Shown here in pieces: positions 32,069-42,452 of a stretch of 64,000 nt of DNA. Below the pieces are notes generated by a model that was not told the DNA's origin, did not search any database, and saw only the letters and a program-made list of their open reading frames with translations. Position 1 is the stretch's first letter. Every line of letters begins with the position of its first letter. The position numbers and the translations under genes were made by a program. The stretch is from Akanthomyces muscarius (taxonomy: Eukaryota; Ascomycota; Sordariomycetes; Hypocreales; Cordycipitaceae): positions 2,046,001-2,110,000 of the forward strand of contig NW_026611618.1 in NCBI RefSeq assembly GCF_028009165.1, given 5' to 3'.

Positions 32069-34972
32069 ATGGCCACAGCCCCCCTCTCCAACTCGCCCTC
32101 GAGGCTCTTCGACGTGTATACCGACAATGCTCCGAACCGCAACCTCTCCCCTATGCCGCGCGGCGGCTGCAACTTTGTCGACTTGACGCCCGGCACCGCT
32201 GGCTCACGCTGCGGCTGCCGACGCTTCTGGAAGCTCCATGCCGGCGACAATGGCCAGGCCGGCTGGTGCATGTGCAACCATCACGCCTGCTACCACGACG
32301 ACCGCGCCGCCGACGAGGCCCTCGCGCCGCCCCCGCCCACACCCGTTGCTGGCCAGGAAAATGAGAAGCCCAAACCGACAGGGCGCGAGCCGCTGAGCCC
32401 CGTCGTCGACTTTTCTTTCAAAGTGCCGCCTGCCATTCCCGGCCTCGACATGGCCAATCTTTCCGCGGGGCCCCCACCGCTCTCCTTCCTCAACGAATTT
32501 GCCGATGACACGGAGATGATGAATGCGCCCAGCATGGCACCCCCGGCCGCCCCTTCGCTGCCGGACACGCTCAACTGGGGCGACTTCGTTCATTCAGGCC
32601 ACGATCAAGGTGCTGTGCCAGCTATACCGCCCCAGTGCCTCATGTCGCAAAAGACGGCCTCGACGACTTCGTCGGTACAAAACAAGTACCTCCGCCCGTT
32701 CGCCGGTAGGGGCTTGCATACACTTGGTGGTCCCAAGGAGCCGAAGCAGTCACCCCTGCGACAGACGAGCAGATCAAAGAGCCAAATCACCCAGGAAGCA
32801 CCCCTCCATGCGGAGCAGCCACCCGGAACCCCCATGACTGGCGTGTCCACGATAGCAGAACCTCGTGCCGTGGAATGCAACGTTGCTTCCAAGGAAGGCC
32901 TGAAGAACATGAACGAGGCCTTGTCTGGCCATGAACAGCGACTGGACAAGCTCGAGACGGGCTCTTTTGCTGCCGCCGCGGCCCACGACGACTGCGTCGA
33001 CAAGCACGAGCATCTAGACTTGCGCATTACAGATCTTGAGGGGAAAGTGGAGGAGCTCGAGAAAGTCGCCAATGACAACGACACTATTGCCAGCCGTCGA
33101 GAGCGCCATGATGACGATGAAGCCACGGCCAGCATCATCTCCGTTACTACCAGTACTACGACCCGCCCTGCGAATGCGCGCGAGCTCGCCAATCAACTGC
33201 AGGCCCTTCAATCACAAGTCTCCCAACTCCAGGCATTCTTACCCTCCATCAACCATCCGTGGGAGGTGGAAGTTGTCTTTTTGCCCTTTCCTCTCAAAAA
33301 AGTATGGCAAGACCTTCACCAATTCAAACGAGACCCCACTCTCAGCAACGACGACTGGACCCAAGTGCCACAGACCAACAGCGCCTCTATGCTCCGGTCT
33401 CAGTCGCCCGTGTTTGGCGACTGGGCCACGCCAGACCATGACGCCGAGTGGCTTCTGCCCAAAGCCTGTGGCGACAAGAGCGTCACTGATAAGCGTCTCC
33501 GCAGCCGGGGCCTCGTCAAGACCATTTCCGTCCATGGCCCCGACGCCCGCAGCGTGCACGTGGCCGTCGTCGAGGCCTTTGGCAGCGTCTTCAACGAGAT
33601 GCAGATGCTGCCGCGGCGCCAGGACACGGACCCGCGATACGCCGGGTACCTGGGCCTACAGTCGGCGTGGCTCCCGTTGCGCAAGATTCACCGCGACTCG
33701 CGCCTGCGCTTCCTCAGCCCTGCCGAGATGGTGACGCCCGCGCTGTGGGACGTCCAGTTCCTCAGCTCCGTCATGATGCGGTCGTCTGAACCTAGATTGT
33801 TCATTACCCACCCGGACGCCTACCTCCAGGACTTTGCCGCCTACGAAGCCGGCTGGACATGGCAGCGCGTCCGTGAGCTCACGCGCGTGTACCCGGACTT
33901 TGACGAGTCCCAGCAGGTGCCCGAGGCCGACGCCCTCGAGGAGCACTGGTCCTGGAGCGAGACCATGGACGAGCCCCCCAACGTCCACACCTCGATGAGC
34001 TTACGACAGTCGAGGCCGCGCGCCACCGTCTCGCCCTCGCATGCTCGCTTCCCACTTATCGAGCGCTGGCGATCACAGAGTCCAGCCATTGTCCGCGAAC
34101 ACTCGCCGCTAGCCAATAACAATAGCCGTTCCTCTGCCCACCGTTCGTCGTCTCGCCAACCGCACGGCCGCACAGCCTCCGTCCCTGTAAATGCCGCCCG
34201 CCATCCGTCGGTCGACAACCAGCGCCGCGTCTCCGCCAGCAGCCGACGAGCATCTCCCGCCATGCGTGTCAGCGTCGGCGGTGGTGGCGGTATCATGAAG
34301 AATGGCCGCGGCACCCGCTCCCCAAGCCACCCTTTGTACACACCGCGCTGGACACACTCGCCCAGCCCCATGCCATGGGGTGGCCCTCAGGACCGCCAGC
34401 CTGCGCGCGGCATGACACCGTTTGCCTATGCCACGCCCTACAGCAACGCCCCGGCGCCACCACCCCAGCACCAGGAAAATGGATATCGTGCGCGCAGCGG
34501 CAGCGTGGTCCGGTTTGAAGTGCACCAGCCGTACTATCAACAACAGCGCCACCGCAGCAGCAGCAGCCGTCTCACCGCCGTCCCTCAGCCGCCGCCGACG
34601 ACGATGCTGATTGACGATGATGATAATGTCAAAATGTACAACAGCGAGTCGGACGACGACTACGAAGAGGATGACGACGAGGACGGTGACGACACGGACA
34701 ACGTGGTGGACATGGTGACGGATGCCCAGCCGCATCCGCTGCAGCTCGTCGCAGGGTCCATCTGGCCCGGCATGCCGGAGGACGAGCCCTGGCCGGGCAT
34801 CGAAGACGGCGCGCCGGGGCTACGCTCTGGCGACGCGGAGAATATAGACCCGAACGTGAGTCTGGGCGGTGCGAGCCAGCAGAGCAGCCAGCCGAGCGAG
34901 TACCCAAGCACGCAGATTATCAAAAGGGATGAAGATGAGGATGAGGAAGATTTTCTGATTCATGAGGATTAG
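32069..34972 (+). CDS. Large protein with N-terminal Cys/His motif and coiled coil, 967 aa, function unknown
   Basis: A continuous intronless frame. I chose ATG 32069 (MATAPLSNSPSRLFDVYTDN) because the frame has no earlier ATG. At residues ~45-75 a Cys/His cluster reads GSRCGCRRFWKLHAGDNG then GWCMCNHHACYHD (C-x-C...C-x-C-x-HHxC-x-H), probably metal-binding. A predicted coiled coil covers about 285-350 (HEQRLDKLETG, DLRITDLEGKVEELEKVAND). A folded-looking region at about 395-620 includes PWEVEVVFLPFPLKKVWQDL, GLVKTISVHGPDARSVHVAV and RLRFLSPAEMVTPALWDVQF. The C-terminal third is disordered, Ser/Arg/Pro-rich, then strongly acidic (SESDDDYEEDDDEDGDD). The pattern recalls Pezizomycotina-specific proteins of unknown role. 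I make no functional claim. Confidence 0.75.
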   Translation: MATAPLSNSPSRLFDVYTDNAPNRNLSPMPRGGCNFVDLTPGTAGSRCGCRRFWKLHAGDNGQAGWCMCNHHACYHDDRAADEALAPPPPTPVAGQENEKPKPTGREPLSPVVDFSFKVPPAIPGLDMANLSAGPPPLSFLNEFADDTEMMNAPSMAPPAAPSLPDTLNWGDFVHSGHDQGAVPAIPPQCLMSQKTASTTSSVQNKYLRPFAGRGLHTLGGPKEPKQSPLRQTSRSKSQITQEAPLHAEQPPGTPMTGVSTIAEPRAVECNVASKEGLKNMNEALSGHEQRLDKLETGSFAAAAAHDDCVDKHEHLDLRITDLEGKVEELEKVANDNDTIASRRERHDDDEATASIISVTTSTTTRPANARELANQLQALQSQVSQLQAFLPSINHPWEVEVVFLPFPLKKVWQDLHQFKRDPTLSNDDWTQVPQTNSASMLRSQSPVFGDWATPDHDAEWLLPKACGDKSVTDKRLRSRGLVKTISVHGPDARSVHVAVVEAFGSVFNEMQMLPRRQDTDPRYAGYLGLQSAWLPLRKIHRDSRLRFLSPAEMVTPALWDVQFLSSVMMRSSEPRLFITHPDAYLQDFAAYEAGWTWQRVRELTRVYPDFDESQQVPEADALEEHWSWSETMDEPPNVHTSMSLRQSRPRATVSPSHARFPLIERWRSQSPAIVREHSPLANNNSRSSAHRSSSRQPHGRTASVPVNAARHPSVDNQRRVSASSRRASPAMRVSVGGGGGIMKNGRGTRSPSHPLYTPRWTHSPSPMPWGGPQDRQPARGMTPFAYATPYSNAPAPPPQHQENGYRARSGSVVRFEVHQPYYQQQRHRSSSSRLTAVPQPPPTTMLIDDDDNVKMYNSESDDDYEEDDDEDGDDTDNVVDMVTDAQPHPLQLVAGSIWPGMPEDEPWPGIEDGAPGLRSGDAENIDPNVSLGGASQQSSQPSEYPSTQIIKRDEDEDEEDFLIHED

Positions 34973-35566
34973 CGCTTTTCACGATGATTTCGGTCTGATT
35001 TTTCCTGATGGGTATGAACTGGACGTTTTCTTTTGGGGGGGGGGCGGGATTGGATGGGATATTGTTCGGTGGTGCATGTTTTGAGATACCAAAGGGATAT
35101 TATATCATATATGACGCGTTTGATATAGGGAGTTTTATTTTTCTTTAGCATAGGCGACATTTCAACTCCAACTCATCTGTCAGTGTTCAAGACTGGCATG
35201 TATACAGAAATACCGAAACCAATTCTACAAACACCTTTCACTCTGCACTTGCACGCTCTCTTCCCTCCCTCGTTTTGTCTGGCCTCACCGCTGTGTCGCA
35301 TTTTTGCCACCCTGTTCGAACTCACAGGGCCAAATGGAACAAGAGTTTTCATTCTAGCTTGTTTTTTTTTCTTTCTGAATTCTATAAACATCTCTAGGCA
35401 TAAACTCTAAGTCCCTCGCTCATCAATCCAAGAACATCGAGGTCAGTGGGAGACGGGAGGGGGGTATCAAAAAAGAAGAAGCAATCGTCGCTGAGTCTGT
35501 ATCATCTATGCCGCTTTGCTGCTCTATATTTCCAAAACTCTGTGCCCAAGAGGAACAACACAAAAA
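34973..35566. other. Convergent 3' interval
   Basis: About 590 bp between convergent genes. Contains a G10 run at 35035-35044 and T-rich tracts. No gene is seen. Confidence 0.6.
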
Positions 35567-37096
35567 TCAGTACCACGTTCCTGAACCATCACGCTCATGG
35601 CGAATGCGGCACTTCTTGGCCAGACACATCTTCTTGCGCCCGAGGTTCTTGAACTTCGGTCCCTGCGGGCCCGACACATAGTGGTACTGCCCAAACAGAC
35701 GCCACTGACGGACGTCGGCGAGCGGGTAGACGCCGTCGCCCCAGCGGCCGCGGAAGTGGAACCACGACGTCGGCGCGTTCGGGTTGGAGGCTGCCGGGGA
35801 CAATGTCTCGGGGGGCTTATCGTCGCCGGCATCCACAATCGACTTGACCTCGCCGGCGTTATCGGGGTGAAAGTCGTCGTCAGACTTGTAGTCGTAGTGA
35901 TATGCGTAGTGGTTGAGGGACGGGTCCCACAGGGGGCCCTCGTCGGTCACATCCTTGAGCATATTAAAGGGGAGGATGTAGGCGTGGACACCAGGCGTAG
36001 CGTACATGGCGTGGGAGCCGAGCGCCGAGTAGATGACGGGACGCTCGGCCGCGCCGGGGACGCCGCGGAACGTCGTGTTGCGCTTCTCCATGGCCTCCCA
36101 GGCGTAGGCTTGGCCGCCCTCGTGCTCTGAGAGGTACATGCCCTGCGGCACGCCGTCCTTGAAGCGCACCATGCAGTGCTCCCAGTCGGCGACGTGGTTG
36201 CCGAAGCGCATGGTGAGGACCGTCTGGCCGAGGTTGTACGAGTAAAAGAAGAACCAAAAGGCATCGACGACACCCTCGCCCTTGTCGGCCAGGACAAGGA
36301 CGGCCGGGGCGGCAGAGTAGCCTTGGACGTCGGGTTTGTGGCCCTGCGCGTCTTCGTCCTGCGTCTGCTTGTGTTTGCCGCCGGAGAGTACTTTTTGAAG
36401 CGTCGGCTGGGCGTGAACGGCCCGCGACTGGCCAAAGTCGGATGGCTTCACATGTGGGTGGTGAGGCGTGGTGGACGCATCCTCGTCAAGCACAGCAGGC
36501 TCGTCCGAGGCAGGCTCGGCATCGGTCGGAAATGCCGAGGGTATATTGTAGCGGCTGTGCAGCCACGCAGGGCGGTCTTCGACATTGTTCTTGCTGTGGA
36601 GGAAGACGCTGCCGTTGAGCTCGTTGAGGTGGCGCATGTTATCGAGGTCCCAGGGACCAGTGTCGTTGAGGACAGCCGAGTTGAGCTGGACGTCCATGTG
36701 GGCAATGTGATCGCGCATGTCCGAGGGCCAGAACTGTTCGCCCGAGTAGAGGTGGACGATGGGTGCATGCTTGAAGACGTAGTCGGGAATATCGCGGGAA
36801 CCAGGCTTCTCGCCGCGGCCGACGTCGGGCGTCGGAGGGTCGAGCCGGAGCTGGCCTTGGTTCTTGTAGTCGCGGCTGGCCGGGTCGGCACGGAGGTGGT
36901 GAAGGCCGCAGAGGGTCAGCCAGCTGCAGGCCTGACGGTCGACAAAGTACGGGCTCGTGTTAACCCAGCGGCGGTCGCGCTCCTGCTTGACGGGATCACT
37001 GCCGCTGGGATCGAGGTAGCGCGGCGCGGCCCAGAGGACATAGACGAGGGCAGAAAAGGCAATCGCGACGGCGACGATGCGGTATATCCAATACAT
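35567..37096 (-). CDS. VPS62: VPS62-like protein, 509 aa
   Basis: This resembles the Vps62/Tda6 family, linked in yeast to vacuolar protein sorting. I start at ATG 37096 because MYWIYRIVAVAIAFSALVYV begins directly with a membrane anchor; the frame stays open 51 codons further upstream without family features. The family blocks are PDYVFKHAPIVHLYSGEQFW with PSDMRDHIAHM, then the conserved core AFWFFFYSYNLGQTVLTMRF, GNHVADWEHCMVRFKDGVPQ, GMYLSEHEGGQAYAWEAMEK and PVIYSALGSHAMYATPGVHA. The C-terminal blocks are LWDPSLNHYAYHYD and SWFHFRGRWGDGVYPLADVR. Between them lies a variable acidic insert at about 195-255. It probably sits in the ER or vacuolar route with the bulk lumenal; that is inferred from the anchor. 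Confidence 0.88.
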   Translation of the reverse strand: MYWIYRIVAVAIAFSALVYVLWAAPRYLDPSGSDPVKQERDRRWVNTSPYFVDRQACSWLTLCGLHHLRADPASRDYKNQGQLRLDPPTPDVGRGEKPGSRDIPDYVFKHAPIVHLYSGEQFWPSDMRDHIAHMDVQLNSAVLNDTGPWDLDNMRHLNELNGSVFLHSKNNVEDRPAWLHSRYNIPSAFPTDAEPASDEPAVLDEDASTTPHHPHVKPSDFGQSRAVHAQPTLQKVLSGGKHKQTQDEDAQGHKPDVQGYSAAPAVLVLADKGEGVVDAFWFFFYSYNLGQTVLTMRFGNHVADWEHCMVRFKDGVPQGMYLSEHEGGQAYAWEAMEKRNTTFRGVPGAAERPVIYSALGSHAMYATPGVHAYILPFNMLKDVTDEGPLWDPSLNHYAYHYDYKSDDDFHPDNAGEVKSIVDAGDDKPPETLSPAASNPNAPTSWFHFRGRWGDGVYPLADVRQWRLFGQYHYVSGPQGPKFKNLGRKKMCLAKKCRIRHERDGSGTWY

Positions 37097-38829
37097 GGCG
37101 CGGATGGTATATGCAAAAAGTTGAAGACGGGCGGGCGTAAGGTGACGGGTGGGTTGCTGTTGTCGGGTAACGACTGTGGCTTGTTGCGGAACAAGCGGAG
37201 ATGGTGCAATGCCAAGTGCTACGATATCATGTTTGACGCTGGGATGCAATAGTTGAAGATGTCAGGAAGCCACACGCTGGCCGGCGGCAGGGAAAAGGGC
37301 GAGCGAAGGGTATGGCAAGAAGAGGTGCTGACGGGCGAGAGGGAAGCCGATGACGAGAGATTTGTAGAGCGGGTTCCGGAGCCGCACCGCCTTTTTGCGT
37401 GGTGTTTCTTGTCGAATCAGGCGAGGCTGGGAACTGGCATTGACGGTAGTTTGTTGAGTCAAGAAGAATGCAAATACAAGGATGCGGAAGAGAGCACGTT
37501 GGAGTAACGATGGAGAGCTGGGCGAAAGAAGGCGGCTTGTAAAGACAGAGCCGGCCCACGTTGTCGAGGGAGACGCGGACGAATGCTGGTGGGAAGAGAG
37601 AGGGACGGATGGGGCTAAGAAAGAGAGGTGGGTGTGACTGTGTCGGGTGGCCCAGTCGGTCAGTGATTGTCGAGGTGCTAACTACCCTTATTAGGTACCT
37701 AACGTTAACTAACGTAAGGTTGTGCATCTGGTGGCCGCCAGTGGACGGACGGTCTGGTGGGGAACAGAGCCGAGTGGCTGATGCGCCGTTCCAGCGGGGC
37801 GTTACCTACAGCCTCAGCCTGTGCCTGGACCAAACGCTGAAGGTACCTACCTACCCAGGTAGGTACTTGATGAGACTCGGGATATGAACGTGGAAGTTTC
37901 AACTTTTTATCGAGTCAACTGATGAGCGAGAGTTTCCAAACGAACAAAACGGGTGCGGCAACTCTTGTCACAGCGGAGCTCCCCTGCAAACCCTCCAGCT
38001 ACAGGTACATCCTCGCTGCAGCAGGCAGAGTTTCAGTGCATCCCCTGCGAGCGGTGCTCCACCCCATCCAAGGCCTGCCGCCCGTCTGCAGCAGCTGCAC
38101 CGCCCATCTCATCGTGCCGCCACACAGATGTCCATCTTCTTCATAGCTCCCGTGCGATAAGCGGACAAGGCACGGCCTTTTTGGCAGCATTCACATGCGA
38201 AATGTGCAAAATTCACATGTCAGGACCCTGAGATCGACCAACATCAAGCGACGTTTTTCTAGATCAACTCGCTGACATGCACACCTCTTCGGAAAGACTC
38301 GCTCTCTGCGTCACAGGCTGTTGCTAAACCTTCCCTGCGCTGGAGCTGCACACTATCCGGTACAAGCCGCACCATTACCTTCATCGTGACCCATCGCCCG
38401 CCAGCAGGCCATCCTGCGTCGTGCTGCAACCCTATCTCTTTTCGTCCCGTGTTCGTCACCTTTTCACCCGATAGGCTCTGCCTTTATGCCGCATCTTTCT
38501 TGATCACTGTTGGCGCATGCAGCGCGCCAGCGAACCATGGCCCAGCCTCGCGCCACATGTGCGCCCCACGTTGTCAACCCAGAGGCTCTCGTCGACACTA
38601 CCACGACTCAGATAAGCATATTCACACAATCTTTTTTAGCCGCTCGTAATGTAGATTTTGTGGTCCTTGATAGGACAGAGACAATGATAATATTCATTCA
38701 CCAGTGCATTACTTGTGACAGGTTTCACGGCGATGCTCCTGCCAATGACCCTCCTTTCTTATACATTGATATCGCAGTGTACAAACATTGGCTTTGTAAA
38801 TCAGCTTCGTAAATCATTAATCCATACCA
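37097..38829. other. Intergenic with inverted TACCTACC repeat
   Basis: Upstream of the VPS62-like gene. No coding frame is supported. A perfect inverted repeat with 10-bp arms (GTACCTACCT / AGGTAGGTAC, 4-base loop) lies at 37843-37866. Related TAGGTACCTAACGTTAACTA sequence is at about 37693-37712. Confidence 0.55.
37843..37866. repeat. Perfect 10-bp inverted repeat of the TACCTACC type
   Basis: Arms GTACCTACCT and AGGTAGGTAC are separated by ACCC. Similar TACCTACC or CCTACCTAGGTAGG sequences recur in other intergenic regions of the window (30909, 54320). They could be protein-binding palindromes or remnants of small dispersed repeats. Confidence 0.6.
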
Positions 38830-38833
38830 CATG

Positions 38834-38893
38834 CCCTTTAATCCATAGACATGCCCTTTAATCCATAGACATGCCCTTTAATCCATAGACATG
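38834..38893. repeat. 20-bp tandem repeat, three copies, spanning the stop codon of the TFIIIC-subunit gene
   Basis: The unit CATGCCCTTTAATCCATAGA occurs three times in a row, followed by a partial CATG. Each unit read on the minus strand contains ATG-TCT-ATG-GAT-TAA, the last codons and stop of the upstream gene (MSMD-stop). The repeat therefore copies the gene's end two more times into the 3' UTR. Confidence 0.85.
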
Positions 38894-39047
38894 TCATCAT
38901 CCTCGTCCTCATCCTCATCCATGGCCTCGCCAGCTTCCTCTTCCTCCTCACCTAGATCCTCCCACCGCGCCGGTGTCGGCGTCGACCTAGGCGGCGACAG
39001 CACGGCCCTCTGCTTGCCTCGTCTTGCCGCCGCCAGCCGTGCGCGTC

Positions 39048-39078
<31 letters not shown>

Positions 39079-40208
39079 AGCCCTCGACCCTCGCGCGCCG
39101 GCGCCGCCCCTCCTCCTGCGTCCGCTGCTCCCGCTCGCCTCCGTCGTCCCCGGCACCGCGGATGCTCTCTTCCGACGGGGCTTGTAGTCTGGATCCTTGG
39201 TGTCGTCAAAGTCTTTGCCCTCGCCGTCCAGCGCGTAAACCGTCACGTCGTCCGTCTGGCCCTTCATCTTCTTGAGCGCCATGATGTTCTCCAGGAAGCG
39301 CGCCTGCTGCCGCCGCGCCCCCGTCCGGTCCTTGCCCGGCGGGATGTGAATGCTCCACGCCGCACGCGTCGCTGCCAGCGGATCGTCCCGTTCCTGCTGC
39401 CGCGCCGTCGCAATCTTCTCCTTTGTGACGATGCGCGACGACACCGCGCCCAGAACGTCAATGTCGCCGGGGACCTGCCGCAGCGCTGGCAGCGGGTTCT
39501 TGTCATCGTGCCGCACGAGTAGTGCTTCTGTGCCAATGATTTCTGCCCACTCGCCCTCAAAAAGTCGTCCACGGTAGGATATTAGGGGATGATCCGAGTG
39601 AAGCTCTAGTATTTGAATATCATCCTGTGGTGCCGTCGCCTCTTCGCGTTGGGGTGCGTCCTCAGGCGCAGTTGGCTCTGCAGTTGGCTCCCTTGTTGTT
39701 GGCGCTCGTGTCAAATCGATGTTCTCTCGTGCTGGCTGTTTGCCCTTGGATCGCAATGCAGGATCGATAATGCTGCCATCGTCATCGTCGTCGGGTTCGG
39801 CGGTAGCAGGATCAGCCTCGTCGTTGCTGCTTGCCTCTTCCTTGATGTCCGCGACGCCCACGCGAGAGCTTGCGCCAGCCTCACCGCCAGACGGACGGCC
39901 TAATAGGTCTGCGCCGACCGTCGTTTCTTGCCAGTTCTTGTAGTATCCACCTCGCGAATGGATATTCATCTTGGCCGATGTGCCTTTGAATTCGGGGTAC
40001 GATAGTTCCAGCGAAAGGTAATACGTCTTGGCGGTGACGGACGTTAGCCTGCGCGCGTCGCTATGGTGAGTCCGACACTTACTTCGGTTTCTGTAGTTGA
40101 GTACTCGTATTCCCATTCCTCCTGGTCATCTTGTATCATCTGCTGGAGGACCTCGTCGAGGACCAATGGCGTCGACTCGTCCTGAGCCCTGCTCGAGCTC
40201 GCTTCCAT
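38878..40208 (-). CDS. TFIIIC subunit of the tau55/GTF3C6 type (TFIIIC triple-barrel domain)
   Basis: Two exons (40083-40208, 38878-40026) joined over a 56-nt intron with GCTAACG branch give 424 aa. The join restores EEWEYEYSTTETE/TYYLSLELSYP, the N-terminal strand of the TFIIIC triple-barrel domain. Its second half follows at about 185-220: IQILELHSDHPLISYRGRLF then EGEWAEIIGTEALLV, the family signature. The family is part of TFIIIC, which binds tRNA-gene promoters and recruits TFIIIB and Pol III in the nucleus. The fungal-specific C-terminal half is disordered: a basic region (YKPRRKRASAVPG), an Ala-rich tract, and an acidic end (EDEDEDDDMSMD). It is divergent from HIS7 over a 527-bp shared region. 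The ATG at 40208 has a good context. Confidence 0.87.
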
Positions 40209-40735
40209 GGTGGTGTCGGTAACGGACGCGCCTCAGTACCGCGTCGCGTCGTGTCGCATTCGAAATGATGGGTGTAGCTGTAGACCCGAGCAATCACTCG
40301 GTAAAAACAGCGGCTGCCTGCAACTCTCAGCCCCGCGCCAGTCCCTTATTCGATCAAGGTAGATGCTGTTTCAACAGCTGCTGTGGAGCTTGCCAGAGCG
40401 CCGATGCAGGCCCAATTCGACGCCCTGTAATTTTTTTTCGTCATCCAGAAGCGACCAGCTGCCCCGCTATCCGGACCGCAAATTCGGGGCCCTTCAACAA
40501 ACAGCCGAACCTTGAGTCACCTTTTTTTTTTTACCTCTCATCCTTGCACTCGACTATCCAAGATACCCCAACTCGTGCCTGGTTCAAGCTTTCATGCCTC
40601 TGCAGGCATTAAAATAGCTTCCCTATCAACTTTTCTGCTTGGAAGCTCTCCCGCGTGTCCCGTGCCGTTGAGACTCTGCCCCTCCATCGCATATACTGCC
40701 CCGCGTGCGCAACGAGACCACCCTCAACCCCAACG
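40209..40735. promoter_or_regulatory. Divergent promoter between TFIIIC subunit and HIS7
   Basis: 527 bp between two ATGs facing away from each other. It contains the TGAGTCA at 40513-40519 followed by a T-rich tract (40523-40532), and CT-rich stretches near HIS7. Confidence 0.7.
40513..40519. promoter_or_regulatory. Candidate CPC1/Gcn4 site upstream of HIS7
   Basis: TGAGTCA lies 217 bp upstream of the HIS7 ATG, next to a poly-T tract. HIS7 is a classic Gcn4 target in yeast. The 7-mer alone occurs by chance about once per 8 kb, so the gene context is the main support. Confidence 0.6.
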
Positions 40736-42452
40736 ATGCCGACCGTCCACCTGCTCGACTATGTTGCGGGCAACATTCGCAGCTTGGTCAATGCCATTGA
40801 GAAGCTAGGATATCAAGTCGAGTGGATCAAGTCGCCCGAAGATGTGCCCAAGGCCGAGGTATGGACGCCTGTCATATAACGCACGCACTTGTACAGCCCA
40901 CCACTGACACCCCGTGCAGAAGCTTATCCTCCCCGGTGTAGGCCACTTTGGCCACTGCCTCTCGCAGCTGTCGCAGGCCGGCTACCTGCCCGCCGTTCAG
41001 CAGCACATTGCCGCCGGCAAGCCCTTCTTCGCCGTCTGCGTAGGGTTGCAGGCGCTCTTCCAGGGCTCCGCCGAGGATCCCGACGTGGCCGGCCTCGGCG
41101 TCATCCCCTCGTCCCTGGACCGCTTCTCCGATGCCGACAAGCCCGTCCCGCACATTGGCTGGAACAGCGCCGACACGCATGGCCGCGCCATGTACGACCT
41201 GCGCGCCGGCTCCAAGTACTACTACGTCCACTCCTACAAGTGCCCCTACAAGCCCGGCGAGCTCGAGAGCCAAGGCTGGACCGTCGCCACCGGCACCTAC
41301 GGAAACGAGACGTTCATCGGCGCCATTGCCAAAGGCAACATCTACGCGACGCAGTTTCACCCCGAAAAGTCGGGTGTGGCCGGTCTGCGCACCCTACGCG
41401 CGTTCCTCACCGGCGCGGGCGCAAAGAACCTCGGCGCCCCCCTCACCCAGCCCGCTGCCTCGTCTGCCTCGAAGGACGGCCTGACGAGACGCGTCATTGC
41501 GTGCCTCGACGTCCGCACCAATGACCAGGGCGACCTCGTCGTCACCAAGGGCGACCAGTACGACGTCCGCGAAAAGAGTGACGGCAACAACGTCCGCAAC
41601 CTCGGCAAGCCCGTCGAAATGGCCAAGCGCTACTACGAGGACGGCGCCGACGAGGTCACGTTTCTCAACATTACGTCCTTCCGCGACTGCCCACTCGCCG
41701 ACCTGCCCATGCTCGAGGTGCTCCGCCAGACGTCGCGCACCGTCTTCGTGCCGCTGACCATTGGCGGCGGCATCCGCGACACGGTCGACACGGACGGCAC
41801 AAAGGTCACGGCCCTCGAGATTGCCACCATGTACTTCAAGTCGGGCGCCGACAAGGTCTCAGTCGGCTCCGACGCCGTCATCGCCGCCGAGGAGTACTAC
41901 TCGCTCGGCAGGAAGCTCTTTGGCAACACGGCGATTGAGCAAATCTCGCGCGCGTACGGCAACCAGGCCGTCGTCGTCAGCGTCGACCCCAAGCGCGTGT
42001 ACGTGCCCAAGCGCGACGCCACGCGGCACGCCCTCGTCGAGACGGCCGCGCCGGGCCCCAAGGGCGAGCCGTACTGCTGGTACGCGTGCACCATCAAGGG
42101 CGGCCGCGAGACGCGCGACATAGACGTCGTCGAGCTCGCCCAGGCCGTCGAGGCCATGGGCTGCGGCGAGCTGCTCCTCAACTGCATCGACAAGGACGGC
42201 ACCAACTCGGGCTTCGACCTCGAGCTGATTGCGCAGGTGAAGGCCGCCGTGACGATTCCCGTCATCGCGTCGAGCGGCGCGGGCGTGCCGGCGCACTTTG
42301 ACGAGGTCTTTCGCAGGACGACGACGGACGCGGCCCTCGGCGCCGGCATGTTCCACAGAGGCGAGTACACGGTCAAGCAGGTCAAGGAGTACCTGGACGA
42401 AAAGGGCCTGGTGGTGAGAAAGTTTGAGGACGACGACTTGGAGCAATTATAA
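40736..42452 (+). CDS. HIS7: Imidazole glycerol phosphate synthase, bifunctional glutaminase/cyclase HisHF
   Basis: Two exons (40736-40858, 40920-42452; 61-nt intron) give 551 aa, the length of yeast His7. This enzyme uses glutamine ammonia to close the imidazole ring in histidine synthesis and releases AICAR to purine synthesis. The N-terminal type I glutaminase domain (about 1-215) has the Cys81 nucleophile in [15 protein letters not shown], and His188/Glu190 in TQFHPEKSG. The C-terminal TIM-barrel cyclase (about 240-551) begins [20 protein letters not shown] and has [37 protein letters not shown] and [14 protein letters not shown]. Further blocks are [20 protein letters not shown] and [18 protein letters not shown]. 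All expected catalytic parts are present. A CPC1-type site upstream suggests general amino-acid control. Confidence 0.97.

Noticed and set aside
36176..37252. 358-codon plus-strand open frame opposite the VPS62-like gene
   Set aside because: Antisense shadow of a strongly codon-biased gene; no domain seen.
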